A stretch of 64,000 nt of DNA from Chitinophagales bacterium. Its GTDB lineage: Bacteria > Bacteroidota > Bacteroidia > Chitinophagales > Saprospiraceae. Under the pieces are notes generated by a model that saw only the letters and a list, made by a program, of their open reading frames with translations, did no database searches and was not told the origin of the DNA. The DNA lies in assembly GCA_017303475.1 (NCBI GenBank), contig JAFLBO010000009.1, positions 141,327 through 205,326 on the forward strand. Reading direction: 5' to 3'. The position numbers were made by a program, and so were the translations under genes. This document shows, piece after piece, positions 19,901 through 29,159 of this stretch (the stretch's first letter is position 1; every line of letters begins with the position of its first letter).

Positions 19901-19994
19901 GTTGTTCCTGTGAGAAGAAAAATTGTTGGGCTTGCAGCTGGGTAAGCAGCAGGGTGAAAAAGGCGATGAGCGGGAGTGTTGTTGGTTTTTTCAT
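16938..19994 (-). CDS. SprB-repeat T9SS-sorted surface protein (tandem paralog 2)
   Basis: 1018 residues, start MKKPTTLPLIAFFTLLLTQLQAQ (signal peptide). It matches its downstream neighbour over the whole length. The first 100 mature residues are nearly identical (FFFSQEQPSICNASDGIITL), as is much of the DUF11/DUF7619 and sorting part; the repeats in between differ more. Ends LFPNPADDFTGFYCDG to SGKLVVRH, type A sorting domain. The regions upstream of both paralogs share CTTTTGCGT, possibly a retained -7 region. A recent tandem duplication is the simplest reading; a surface adhesin role is inferred. Confidence 0.88.
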   Translation of the reverse strand: MKKPTTLPLIAFFTLLLTQLQAQQFFFSQEQPSICNASDGIITLVPTRGVPPFSYLWSTGSTEVSLRNIPKGAYSATMTDASGATISHTSILNTEELDVRLTSSLPAGGCNPNSGMLNVKPVGGQAPFSYTWSTGGTDAKLQGLTSGLFSVTVQDANGCTANGEYQVINQSWLYNIGIGIAIVDQPDCVNLNNGSLSVQFYYNNIYPPYTYLWSNGGTDQTISNLAKGAYSVTVTDAIGCTATSSFFLDNKVNTTSNVICSGDDTGAASAQLVNASGPVNYAWSNGQNGPSLNGLTDGFYSVTATDALGCVAVTQIEIAAPFLYLYDFSKDCFSGNAGRGSCQVVNDLPISYLWDNGETTPRAHQLSVGTHSITVTTSLGCTLTETLVISPPTAPDYSITSTTTPANCAQNLGGSIDLNISGGMLSYNLYVYGPEGFLTSDINSLNNLQSGDYYVSVRATGSFECYGGAEVHVADAGGFEPSLVVSELNCSTGIGDAAIINVIDPNVQYEWSTGSTGPAVFNLTAGCYTVSVTGSGSCVKYLDFCFPYTDTVDYSACLATVTGQLINDQGLANCQGTTGIPYQLIRTMPSGALNFTDHNGDYVLGIPNGTYSLDAPQYGPGDITCPAGGVHTVNGIVGQVISGLDFHFLNTNAQDLRIQQKPLRSAQPGYPYSMRVEVCNDGNTPLPGAIDLVYGNLLGTLGNSHFAQHPGAIVLNSEVTGSPNNTANFNLANLAPGACELLQLDLLIGTGTAVNSAFITEAQVSPGAGDPTPANNLSTLYNTVMGSFDPNCVLAYPARNGTPKYGGDIFINQDKTITYQIFFQNTGTAPADLVMIRENIDPNLDIASIRNISASHNMKILTSENNQELIFKFDNIGLPDSTSDYAGSIGSIQYQIDLKPGLPLGTKIKKQAAIFFDFNSPVITNENVLLLVKSDKVIPLLSDNEIHLFPNPADDFTGFYCDGITQMDLYDTAGRLILSDVYEPGLKQLDTANLPNGVYLMRLNANGKIKSGKLVVRH

Positions 19995-20115
19995 GATTCA
20001 TCTTATTTGACACTGTGACGCAAAAGAGATGAACCAGGTTGGGTTGGGTGTATTTTTTAATATAAATGCCCTGGTAAAATCCTGTTGTTTCCAAATTGAT
20101 CGCCTTGGCATGGTA

Positions 20116-20136
20116 AGAAAATCCCCAACATGCTCT
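20116..20136 (-). repeat. Family E end repeat (full-length, solo)
   Basis: This is identical over 21 bases to the right end of the MITE-like element at 26231-26251. No partner lies within the 289-nt gap (19995-20283), whose remainder holds only a possible CATCTTTG -7-like box at 20243 for the following gene. Confidence 0.7.
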
Positions 20137-20283
20137 AATTCGGAAAGGCCCCGGCCGTACAGAAATTACATGCTAAATTGTCGGCAGGTGGCCTTTCCGC
20201 TTAAAAAATTTGGAACAACCCAACCTTTAGGAAATAATACTACATCTTTGAACTATTAAACACACTCTTAAACTACTTAACCT

Positions 20284-22461
20284 ATGCGAACATTATTATC
20301 CTTTTTGCTTGCCTGTTTCCTGATCACCCTCCATGCACAGTCGCCACAATTTATTCATTACACGCCCGGACGCCAGATCAATGATATGGCTAAGGATGGG
20401 GAATTTTTATGGCTGGCCACCAATGGAGGTGTGGTACAAATTAATACACTTGACGGTGAGACGAACTTTTACAACAGAAGTAATTCCGGGCTTCCTATCA
20501 ATGAAATTACTTCCATAGCGATTGCCCCTGATGGTACCCGCTGGCTGGGTACACGTATTGGGTTGGTGCGCTGGCAAGGGAATGATTTTACGGTGCTAAA
20601 CCCAACTGGCTCCGGGGGGAATCCGGTGCAATTGTGGATTCTAAAAGTCAGAATAGACGGCGTCGGTCATGCCTGGGTGTCTTTTCCCGGGCATAACGCC
20701 AATATGGCGCGATTTGATGGCCAAAACTGGCTGGTGGTTGATGAAGAGTCACTATTTAATGGCTCCGCAGATTTTACAACCAATCCGCAGGCTTCAGGAA
20801 TTTGTGTGTTTAATGATGATGAAAAAAAATTCTACCGGTACGATGGCTCCACACTCAGTACACACCCCCTTCCCGACGAAGTAGAAGGGAATTTTGTGAA
20901 TGATTGGTTGCTGGATGAGCAGGGAGAAATCTGGGTTGTTTCTGGCAACCAGTTAGTGGTTTCTCAGGGAAGTAATTGGGCGGTAGAAGAGATTGATATC
21001 TGGCCTGATGCACTGGCTTTGGACGAGGTTGGTGCATTGTGGATTGCTTCTGATTTTGACGGAATTTATAAAAGACTACCCGATGGCTCCTGGCAGACCG
21101 GCTATGGTAATTACCTGCCGTTTGACACTTACGAAATGTACTTTGACGTAAGTCCTTCCGGCACAGCGTGGTTTGGCACAGAAGAAAAGGGGCTATATAG
21201 GTTAGCCAATGGCTCTTTGGAAAAAATGCCTTCTGCCGTGGCTGATATTCCGGAGGGTGGCGTAGTACAGTTGGAAGTAACCGGCACCCAAACGGTGTGG
21301 GCAATATTTGATGATCAGTATATTTTGGACTGGTTGAATGGTAAAGATCTTTCCCGATTCCAGGACCAACAATGGAAGGCCATTGATGAGGGAGTCCTCA
21401 ATCAGCCGTTTTGGAAGTGTAAGAGTCTGGCTAAAGACGGATTAGACCGCTTGTGGGTGGCACATTTTGATCAGATCTACCGGTATAATGGAACCTGGGA
21501 GCAGATTTCCAAACCGGCTGAATTTAATTTCGGCCAGGTATATTCCGTGGCCGCAGAACCTAACACCAACCATGTTTGGATTGGAGGTTATGGCAAAATA
21601 GCACGCTACGATGGTGTGGGCTTTCAAGTATTTAATGCCCCTATCCCCACTTTTTCAGTTGAAGATCTTTGCATTGATCAACAAGGAAATGTATGGTTGC
21701 CAGGGGGAGTCACGAGTGGCCTTGCATATCGTTTCGACGGACAATCCTGGACCTCATATACTAACCAGGAAATGGGTTTGTCGGAATTTTCCTTTTTCGC
21801 CCGGGAGATAAAAGTTGCCCCCAATGGCGATGTTTGGGTATTGACGCCCTATGAACTTACCCGATACAATGGCTCAAACTGGGAAAAATTTCCACTGGAA
21901 GCCTATCAATATGGCGAATTCAGCACCATGGCTTTTGACGGCTCAGAAAAAATCTGGATAGGTACTTTTCACTTTCTGTGCTTTGGGGTGGATGCCAACC
22001 TGCAGTTGATCAAAATTGAAAATGAATCTGTTCACTTCTATCCCTATAAATCTACACCGCTACCTTATCCAAACATTACTGCACTGGCAGTAGATGCCCA
22101 CCACAATGTCTGGATTGGATGCGAAAAGGGCGGTATAGCCGTATTTAATGAAAATGGCGTAACCCTAAACGTCGGTGAGGCCATTGATGACCAGACAAAA
22201 CAACGGATGCCAGCCACCGTTTTTCCCAATCCGGCCGGCACACAAACTACGCTGGAGTATACACTTCCGTCAGCCTCAGAAGTGATGCTTGAAATTCGAG
22301 ATGCTGCAGGCCGACTGCTGCTGCGCCAATCTGGAGGCATACAGCTGGCCGGTGTACAACGTTGGCGACTCTCTTTGCAACATTTGCCAACCGGAACGCT
22401 CCATTGGCGACTTGTAAGCGACGATGCGCTTGCTACGGGTTGGTTGTTGAAGCAGCGGTAA
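20284..22461 (+). CDS. T9SS-sorted propeller protein (two-component-regulator-type propeller repeats)
   Basis: 725 residues. The signal peptide is MRTLLSFLLACFLITLHAQ. From residue 25 to 620 it carries repeats like LWLATNGGVVQINTLDG, TRWLGTRIGLVRWQGND and VWIGGYGKIARYDG, the reg_prop repeats also seen in hybrid two-component sensors, here without any membrane or kinase part. The tail VFPNPAGTQTTLEYTLPS to ATGWLLKQR is a type A sorting domain. A secreted ligand-binding propeller is likely; the ligand is unknown. It converges on the XRE-pentapeptide gene with a 55-nt gap. Confidence 0.85.
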   Translation: MRTLLSFLLACFLITLHAQSPQFIHYTPGRQINDMAKDGEFLWLATNGGVVQINTLDGETNFYNRSNSGLPINEITSIAIAPDGTRWLGTRIGLVRWQGNDFTVLNPTGSGGNPVQLWILKVRIDGVGHAWVSFPGHNANMARFDGQNWLVVDEESLFNGSADFTTNPQASGICVFNDDEKKFYRYDGSTLSTHPLPDEVEGNFVNDWLLDEQGEIWVVSGNQLVVSQGSNWAVEEIDIWPDALALDEVGALWIASDFDGIYKRLPDGSWQTGYGNYLPFDTYEMYFDVSPSGTAWFGTEEKGLYRLANGSLEKMPSAVADIPEGGVVQLEVTGTQTVWAIFDDQYILDWLNGKDLSRFQDQQWKAIDEGVLNQPFWKCKSLAKDGLDRLWVAHFDQIYRYNGTWEQISKPAEFNFGQVYSVAAEPNTNHVWIGGYGKIARYDGVGFQVFNAPIPTFSVEDLCIDQQGNVWLPGGVTSGLAYRFDGQSWTSYTNQEMGLSEFSFFAREIKVAPNGDVWVLTPYELTRYNGSNWEKFPLEAYQYGEFSTMAFDGSEKIWIGTFHFLCFGVDANLQLIKIENESVHFYPYKSTPLPYPNITALAVDAHHNVWIGCEKGGIAVFNENGVTLNVGEAIDDQTKQRMPATVFPNPAGTQTTLEYTLPSASEVMLEIRDAAGRLLLRQSGGIQLAGVQRWRLSLQHLPTGTLHWRLVSDDALATGWLLKQR

Positions 22462-22516
22462 TGGCAAATGTCTCCTTGACCGTTTGCTAAAAATGCAGGT
22501 CTTTTCCAACAGAAAG

Positions 22517-23404
22517 TTATTGCTGCAAGACGCTCACTCCCTCCAGATTCGCATCATTGTTTTTCAGGAATGCCAGGGTGATGCTGTCTACATGGCAATT
22601 GACGAATCGAACCTTTTTGAACCGATCGTTGTACTTGAAAAACGTATTCAGGATAGTGGCATTTTCAAAAGTCATGTTGTAAAACGAACAATGCTCAAAA
22701 TGGCAGTCTTCGAAAGTTCCGGAGAAAACCATCTGGCTGAGGTTAGTTCTGGTAAACCTGGTAAATTTCCAGGTCACGTCGTTCAATATATTTCGTTCAA
22801 AATTGACTTCGTGAATCTCTGCTCCTGAAAAGTCGGCTGCAGAAAAATCGCACTTTTCAATGTTGCTTTTAGAAATCAAGGCATCAATAAAAGAGCATTG
22901 GTTGAATTGGTTTTGCAACAGGTTAGACGACTGTATTTTACTGTTTCTCAGATCAGAAGCTGTAAAATCGCAGCGTTCTATGTTGTTTTTTCCAAGGATC
23001 AATTCCGATAAATCCGAATTCCTGAATTGGCAGTTCTTCATGTTAGAAGAGCTGAATTTTTCTTTCAGATTCTTTAGTCCGGAAAAATCGGCATCGGCCC
23101 AATTGCCTTGCGACATATCCCAGTTCCAGTCAAACCGCTTTTTGGGACTGGCTTTTGGCGCCTCCGTGGCTGCTGCCGGAGCTGTTGTTTCGGAAGGGAA
23201 GCGGTCGGAGAAATAATTCAGGTCTACGCCGAGTATTTCAGCCAGATGGTTAAGGGTGGAAATATCAGGCATGGATTCGCCGCGTTCCCATTTGCCCACG
23301 GCTTGCGGACTGATGGAAACCTGTTTGGCGAGTTCGGCCTGTGAGAGTTGACATTTCTTTCTGGCGTCGGCAATTTTTTGGCCGATTGTTTTTGAATTAA
23401 GCAT
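22517..23404 (-). CDS. XRE-family HTH protein fused to pentapeptide-like repeats
   Basis: 295 residues from ATG 23402-23404 (MLNSKTIGQKIADARKK); the longer frame adds nine residues without support. Residues 1-68 are a helix-turn-helix of the XRE/Cro type (LSQAELAKQVSISPQAVGKWERG). A linker rich in A/P/K follows. Residues about 95-290 are pentapeptide-like repeats (ADFSGLKNL, CDFTASDLRNSKI, CDFSAADFSGAEI, CHFEHCSFYNMTF) predicted to fold as a right-handed quadrilateral beta-helix. No signal peptide, so a cytoplasmic DNA-binding regulator with a beta-helix sensor or mimic domain is inferred. Confidence 0.85.
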   Translation of the reverse strand: MLNSKTIGQKIADARKKCQLSQAELAKQVSISPQAVGKWERGESMPDISTLNHLAEILGVDLNYFSDRFPSETTAPAAATEAPKASPKKRFDWNWDMSQGNWADADFSGLKNLKEKFSSSNMKNCQFRNSDLSELILGKNNIERCDFTASDLRNSKIQSSNLLQNQFNQCSFIDALISKSNIEKCDFSAADFSGAEIHEVNFERNILNDVTWKFTRFTRTNLSQMVFSGTFEDCHFEHCSFYNMTFENATILNTFFKYNDRFKKVRFVNCHVDSITLAFLKNNDANLEGVSVLQQ

Positions 23405-23430
23405 CGTGTATGTGGTATTTTTTGATGCCA

Positions 23431-23438
23431 CAAAGGTA
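23431..23438 (-). promoter_or_regulatory. -7 element for the XRE-pentapeptide gene
   Basis: TACCTTTG on the minus strand matches TAnnTTTG, 26 nt before the start codon. No TTG at the -33 position, so strength or start may depend on another factor. Confidence 0.45.
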
Positions 23439-23612
23439 TTGGGGGCTTCTGGCTGGCCGGTTTTTGAACAACGCTACCATTCGTTGTTTTTGCGCTACTT
23501 ATGGTTGTATGGCAGCAACCATTGGAGGTAAAGACGCAAATCAACTTGGCAGCTAACCATTTTTCCAATACTTTCGTATCTCCAATCGAAGAAAATCAAC
23601 CGGTAAATTCCG

Positions 23613-26054
23613 ATGAAAAAACTACTTATCCAATTTTTCTGGTTTCTTCCCTCTCTGCTTTTGGCGCAGTTCAATACAACAGAAAAATGGATTTCCGAGT
23701 ATCCTGATTATATAGGTCAGCTCACCAGCATTGATCTTAATGGCGACGGGCGTAAAGACCTGCTTGGCCATTCCGGCAAATATGTTTTTTGGGCAGAAAA
23801 TGATCCCGCCGATCCGAGAGGCTATTTTCGGCATGACGCAATTGGTTCCGGAAATGGCCTGATTTACGCCGACCCCAACAACGGATTTGGGAGCCTTATT
23901 CAAATGGCAGCCTCCGATATGGATGGCGACGGCGATGCGGACGTCATTTGTGGCTCAGAGCGACTGGAATGGTATGAAAATGATGGCGCCGGGAACTTCA
24001 CGCAAACACATCAGATTTCGAACAAGATAGCAGACGGAGGTCTGGCCGTAGCTGATTTGGATAGTGATGGCGACACAGATATTGCGCTGATCTCTAACTG
24101 GGAGCTGGTTTGGTATAAAAATCAAAACGGCGCCGGTACAACTTTTTCGGATTCCATTCTGGTGCAAAATGTTGGACCATTCTATAACTATTTAACCATT
24201 TTGGATCTGGACACAGATGGCGATAAGGACCTGGTTTTCAATCATTATGGCAGTGGTATCATTAAACTGAGCTGGTGTGAAAACACAACAGGTGTGGGAG
24301 ATTTTGGGGCACGAAAAGTGATTATGAGCGGAGTGCGGGATTGTAAAATGGCTGATCTTGATGGGGATGGATTGAAGGACTTGGTGGTAGTTAGCCGGCC
24401 GCAGGGTTTTGGCTGGCTGCAGAACAACGGAATGAACGGGTTTAATCCGCCGGCCTATTTTGGCGCTTCCAACCAAAATATTTACAATCTGGATGTGGCA
24501 GATATAGATGGGGATGGGGCGCCGGAATTTGTAGCATTTGGCCAGGAATCAACCTGGCTGTTTTTGAATTTTGGTGGCGGACTAATCATTGGTGAAAAGA
24601 TAGAAACAAATTATGCCATACAATCAGGGGCATTTACAGACCAGAACTCCGATGGCCTGGCCGATATTATTGCCACTACTGCGAAAGGAGGGCAAATGAT
24701 TTGGCTGAAAAACTCCGCCGGAACAGGGCTTTTCGATGCTCCGGTTGAAGCTAATGTGTGGGCTCCGGGTATTTCCAAAATGGCTACAGGCGATCTGGAT
24801 GGCGACGGAGATGATGATTTGGTAGTTGCATGCTCCGGATTCGATGAGCCGCAGGGGAAACTATCCTGGCACCAAAATGAAGCAGGAAAATTCCGGCGTG
24901 AGAAGGCTATTGTTCAAGGGGGCTTTTTTGTGTTTTACGATTTGGAAACAGTAGATTTTGATCAGGATGGCGACCTGGATTTGTTTTCAGTAGCGGCAGG
25001 CTGGGGCGGCGCTGCGTGGTATGAAAATCTGGACGGGAAAGGCACTTTTGGCGATCTTCAGGCAATAAGTACCCAGGCAGATGTGTCTGGAGGATCGGTT
25101 GCTGATATGGATAAAGACGGATTTCCGGATGTGGTGGTTTCTTCCACCGGCGATAATCGGGTTAGCTGGTACAAAAATTTGCACGGGCAAGGTGGCAGCT
25201 TTGGTCCGCAACAGATCATTATCTCTCCCTTTGCCGACATTCTGAATGCTGAACCCATTGATATGAATGGTGACCAGATATTGGATGTGGCCGTTACGGC
25301 TCTTGCTGTTTCCAACTATCAGTTAATTGTATATTATGCTACGGCGCCTGGCGTTTTCGGTTCAAGTTTCCAGGTATTTGGCTGTCCTCATGCACCCGGA
25401 GAGATGAAAACAGGCGATCTGGATGGCGATGGAATACCCGAGTTGGCCTTATTGGGCATTAATGGATTATCGGTTTATTGGAGTAAAAATGCGTTTGCCC
25501 GCACCAGTATTGGTCAGTTCAATTATACAAATCAGTTTCTATTGGAAGATACAGACAACGATGGCGACCGGGATATTTTGATTTGTCATTGGTTGGATAC
25601 TATCGGTGTTTCTTTGTTCAAAAACCTGGACGGGCTTGGTCAGTTTGATGCAGGTTTTTCGGTAGTGCATACCCCGGCTATTGTTATTTCAGGTTCTGAT
25701 TTGGACAAGGATGGGGATTTTGATTTGGTGGGAGGTGTGAATGGCGGTTCTATTTATTGGTTTGCCAATCAATCGTTTTCTGAAGTTGATCAACCTGTGG
25801 GCATTGCAGATATGCCGGGTGTTTATCCCAACCCGTTTTCAAACAAGCTGACCATCCGTCAACCTTTTGAGGATGCAACGTTTATGGTGTTTGATCTGTC
25901 GGGGCGGCTGATGTTTTCGCAAAATCTTAATACTTCTGCTGAAACAGAACTTGCCCCCGGGATTGCCTCTGATGGCTTGTACCTGTATAAGATCATTGCT
26001 ACCCATTCCGGAAAGAGTCTGGCCTCCGGCAAGTTGATTCGGGTAAGGGATTGA
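23613..26054 (+). CDS. FG-GAP/VCBS-repeat T9SS-sorted secreted protein
   Basis: 813 residues. The signal peptide is MKKLLIQFFWFLPSLLLAQ. At least ten repeats with a calcium-binding-like DxDxDG loop occur: DLNGDGRKDLL, DMDGDGDADVI, DLDSDGDTDIAL, DIDGDGAPEFV, DLDGDGDDDLVV, DKDGDFDLVGG. This fits an FG-GAP/integrin-alpha-type propeller. The C-terminus VYPNPFSNKLTIRQPF to ASGKLIRVRD is a type A sorting domain. Surface binding role inferred. It is followed by the MITE-like element at 26086. Confidence 0.9.
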   Translation: MKKLLIQFFWFLPSLLLAQFNTTEKWISEYPDYIGQLTSIDLNGDGRKDLLGHSGKYVFWAENDPADPRGYFRHDAIGSGNGLIYADPNNGFGSLIQMAASDMDGDGDADVICGSERLEWYENDGAGNFTQTHQISNKIADGGLAVADLDSDGDTDIALISNWELVWYKNQNGAGTTFSDSILVQNVGPFYNYLTILDLDTDGDKDLVFNHYGSGIIKLSWCENTTGVGDFGARKVIMSGVRDCKMADLDGDGLKDLVVVSRPQGFGWLQNNGMNGFNPPAYFGASNQNIYNLDVADIDGDGAPEFVAFGQESTWLFLNFGGGLIIGEKIETNYAIQSGAFTDQNSDGLADIIATTAKGGQMIWLKNSAGTGLFDAPVEANVWAPGISKMATGDLDGDGDDDLVVACSGFDEPQGKLSWHQNEAGKFRREKAIVQGGFFVFYDLETVDFDQDGDLDLFSVAAGWGGAAWYENLDGKGTFGDLQAISTQADVSGGSVADMDKDGFPDVVVSSTGDNRVSWYKNLHGQGGSFGPQQIIISPFADILNAEPIDMNGDQILDVAVTALAVSNYQLIVYYATAPGVFGSSFQVFGCPHAPGEMKTGDLDGDGIPELALLGINGLSVYWSKNAFARTSIGQFNYTNQFLLEDTDNDGDRDILICHWLDTIGVSLFKNLDGLGQFDAGFSVVHTPAIVISGSDLDKDGDFDLVGGVNGGSIYWFANQSFSEVDQPVGIADMPGVYPNPFSNKLTIRQPFEDATFMVFDLSGRLMFSQNLNTSAETELAPGIASDGLYLYKIIATHSGKSLASGKLIRVRD

Positions 26055-26085
26055 AGCAACACTTTATATGACAGGTTTTGGGTGT

Positions 26086-26251
26086 AGAGCATGTTGGGGA
26101 TTTTCTTGCCGGGCCAAAAACTGTCCTTTTTCCGCCATTTTTACCTTTTTTCAGTCATGTCCCGAGTACTCGGGATGCTTCTTCAAAAACGCAAAAACTG
26201 ACGAAAAAAGCTCAAATTTTTGACTCCGTCAGAAAATCCCCAACATGCTCT
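26086..26251. mobile_element. MITE-like element with 21-bp perfect terminal inverted repeats
   Basis: The left end 26086-26106 begins AGAGCATGTTGGGG and is perfectly inverted at 26231-26251. The 166-bp interior has no coding frame and is A/T-rich with a short dyad (CCCGAGTACTCGGG at 26161-26174). It fills most of the 331-nt gap 26055-26385. No clear target duplication is seen. Solo ends occur elsewhere in the window, but no transposase was found. Confidence 0.7.
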
Positions 26252-26385
26252 TAGAGAAATGAAGCATTCTCCCCATTGAGCAGAAGGTAAAAAATGGTTC
26301 TGGGGTGTATACCTAAAATACAACCCCAGAACGTCGCTCTTATATTGTTGTTGTTGACTATAAAACATCCTTATAGTCATTTTTC

Positions 26386-28142
26386 CTACCGCATCAACGT
26401 CACATCCCCCTTATACACCACCTCCTGGCCGTTCACCAACTCCACCAGGGCATAATACACAAAAACACCAGGGTTCATTTCTACGCCTTTGAAGCGCCCG
26501 TCCCAACCGAGTGCGGGGTCATTGGGCGGGAAATTTTCACGCACGAAGATCTGTTCCCCCCATCTGGAAAAAATCTGGAGCGTTTTGACGCTGCGCACAC
26601 CACTCCATTCAGCAAATACGGTAAACCCTTCATTCTCTCCGTCGCCGTTAGGCGAGAAGATATTCGGGATGTATACATTGACCTGTGTTTATCCACCTTC
26701 AGGATGAGTGAGGCATCGTCCCGGCATCCGGCTTTGGTCATTACCTCCAGTCGGTATTGCTGCGTAGTCATGGGCATTTCCACCATAGTACTCAGGCAGG
26801 TGCTGCAGCTCAGCCCGGCAGCTGGGGTCCAGATAACTTGTTCAATCTCACTCGGGTCAATATTGACAGATGGATGTAGCAAATAGGATTCTCCCAAAGA
26901 AATGGTGACCAGCGGTTCAATGCTGATTTCAAAGGATGGAGCCGGATCAATGGTGGCACTTACACTGGTGGTACACCCGTCTGCATCTTCTATTTCAATG
27001 GTATAATCGCCGGGCGTCAGGTTGCTGAACAGATTGCCGGAAGCTTGTTGTGAGCCACCCTGAAGCGTGTATTGAATGGGTAGTGTGGCATCCAGAACGT
27101 TTTGGATGAGGATAGAACCTGTATTCCGGGCGCAGTCAGGTTGCTCCAAAGCAAAGGATGCCACGAGTTCCTTTTGGGTGATAAGCACAGCGTCGGAGGC
27201 GGAACAACCATTTGCGCTTGAGGTAACCAGCAGGGTATAGGTTCCGGAAGGCAGATTGCCGAGGTCTTCGGTGGTTTCACCGTTCGACCACAGGAAGGTG
27301 TACGCACCGGCGGGGGAAACAGTGAGGTTGACGGATCCGTTTTCCACTGCGCAGTTGTTGTTGGGTAACGCAGCACCGGCAAGGCTGAAGGAGGAACTGT
27401 TATTGGCAACGTTTAGGGTGGTTACGGCGCTGCAGCCGTTGGCGTCTGTTACGGTTACGGTATAATTACCCGGAAGTGCGTTGGTCAGATCTTCGGTGGT
27501 TTCCCCTGTAGACCACTCAAAGAGATAAGGCTCCAGCTCTCCATGTACGTTAATGTCGATACTGCCATCGGACAAACCGCAAATGGAGTTTTCTGTTGTT
27601 GATGTTACACTTGGAAGGTTCAGAAATTGTAATACTTGAACCTTTTTGCTGTGTGAGCAGGAACCTATGGATACTGTAACACTATAGTGTCCTCCAGGAA
27701 TATTATGAATAGATTGTGTTGTTTCACCAGTATTCCAAAGAAAAGTTGCGCCTGGAATAGGTGGAGTCATTATCACGGAGGCTGATCCATTTACATGGTC
27801 GTCGCATCCATCGTTTATGTTAAATTGCGTATTGAATTGCGGTTTTCGCATAATATTCGCAACCGTCACGAAATGGGCCGTACTTTCTCCATTAGCATTG
27901 GTTACGATCACATTATAGTCTCCATCAGTTATATCCACGAGGTCTTCGGTTGTTGCTCCGTTGGACCATTGAAACGTGAAGGGTGGGAAATCGCCGGATA
28001 CGGTCAGATCAATGGCCCCAACCCCTAGTGAGCAAGTGTCCGGGATAGTTTTACTGGTTACGGTTGGAGGGCTTAGCGTTTCTGCAAAAAGTTGTGAAAT
28101 TGGAATATACGACAAAACAAATAACAGGTAGAGTGTTCGCAT
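26386..28142 (-). pseudogene. SprB-repeat protein with gliding-motility/T9SS type B C-terminus, frameshifted
   Basis: The frame starts at 28142 with signal peptide MRTLYLLFVLSYIPISQLFAE. It carries about five SprB-type repeats (FQWSNGATTEDLVDITDGDY, FEWSTGETTEDLTNALPGNY). Near 26676-26682 the reading frame is lost. Taking one missing base there, the sequence continues in the other frame as VYIPNIFSPNGDGENEG, then SRWGEQIF and ALVELVNGQEVVYKGDVTLMR, to the stop at 26386-26388. This is the complete gliding-associated C-terminal domain (CHU_C, T9SS type B). Without correction the protein ends at 26481 with unrelated residues. A recent mutation or a sequencing error are equally possible; everything else looks intact. 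Confidence 0.82.
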
Positions 28143-28353
28143 GGGAATGAGAGATGTTGAAAATTAAAAAAGGGAGATAACAAAAGTCTGTGTGGAGAAC
28201 CGCAAAAAAAAGTACGATTTGGGGTAGGGTATTCCGGGGCTCCGCAACTGGTGCGAAGCCTGACGCCTGTTTAGAAAGCAGGGATGGCGTAAATGATTGT
28301 TTAGTAAATGCCAGGCGGGACATCCCAGCAATCAGAGCGGCAATTTGCTTTTG

Positions 28354-28974
28354 CTATTTTTTGCTCAACTTATACCTTAAATGGGTGGTCAAATCTGAAT
28401 GAATAACCTCAGCTATTTGTATGTTGTATTTGTCTTTGACCATACCATCAAACAGACGAATACCAGTACCCAAAAAAACTGGTGAAATGTGAATAAAAAA
28501 TTCATCTATTAATCCTGCATTCAGAAATTGCTGAATCGTATTGGCGCCACCTTGTATCCTGATATCCTTGCCTTTTGCTGATTGTCTGGCTTTTTCCAGC
28601 GCACTTTCTATTCCATCCTGGATAAAATAAAAAGTAGTTGTGCCTTCCTGAACCCAGGGCTCCCGTTTTTCGTGTGTCAGTACAAAAACGTCTGCTTTGT
28701 ATAAATCATTCGGCCAAACGGCTTCACCTTCTTCAAACATACGTTTTCCCATAATATAGGCGCCGGTTCGTTCAATGGTATCTCTGATAAATTTCCCGTC
28801 GGGACCATCTTCCTTGCCTCCTTCAAGCCCCAGGTATTCCCAGAACGCTTTTTGCTGAAACATCCATGAATGAATTTGTCCGGAAACACCGCCCATAGGG
28901 TTTTTAGGGCCCCTGTTGACTCCAGCGAAAAAGCCATCAAGGGATATTCCACTGTCAAAAATTATTTTACTCAT
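28354..28974 (-). CDS. Dihydrofolate reductase family protein (RibD C-terminal-like)
   Basis: 206 residues, typical for the family. The motifs are the N-terminal IIFDSGISLDGFFAG, then GAYIMGKRMFEEG, the nucleotide-binding DIRIQGGANTIQQFLNAGLIDEF, and SPVFLGTGIRLFDG. This matches stand-alone RibD_C/DHFR-like reductases, which use NADPH. The substrate cannot be told from sequence, and it is not expected to be the housekeeping FolA. No signal peptide. It stands alone; the 211-nt upstream neighbour region 28143-28353 shows nothing clear. Confidence 0.85.
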   Translation of the reverse strand: MSKIIFDSGISLDGFFAGVNRGPKNPMGGVSGQIHSWMFQQKAFWEYLGLEGGKEDGPDGKFIRDTIERTGAYIMGKRMFEEGEAVWPNDLYKADVFVLTHEKREPWVQEGTTTFYFIQDGIESALEKARQSAKGKDIRIQGGANTIQQFLNAGLIDEFFIHISPVFLGTGIRLFDGMVKDKYNIQIAEVIHSDLTTHLRYKLSKK

Positions 28975-29159
28975 GATTTTGTGTTTTATAATGCTGTTTG
29001 GATTGTTATAAAACTACAATGTTTTACAGACACATCCTAAAATTACCTTTTCGTTTCAAAGGTTATGCATGAAAGCCGTCTTTAAAACCTCCCAGTTTCT
29101 ACCCAGCCAGCTTTTTTTCGCAAATATCCCTATATTGCATAAAAATTACACCTCCCGCC

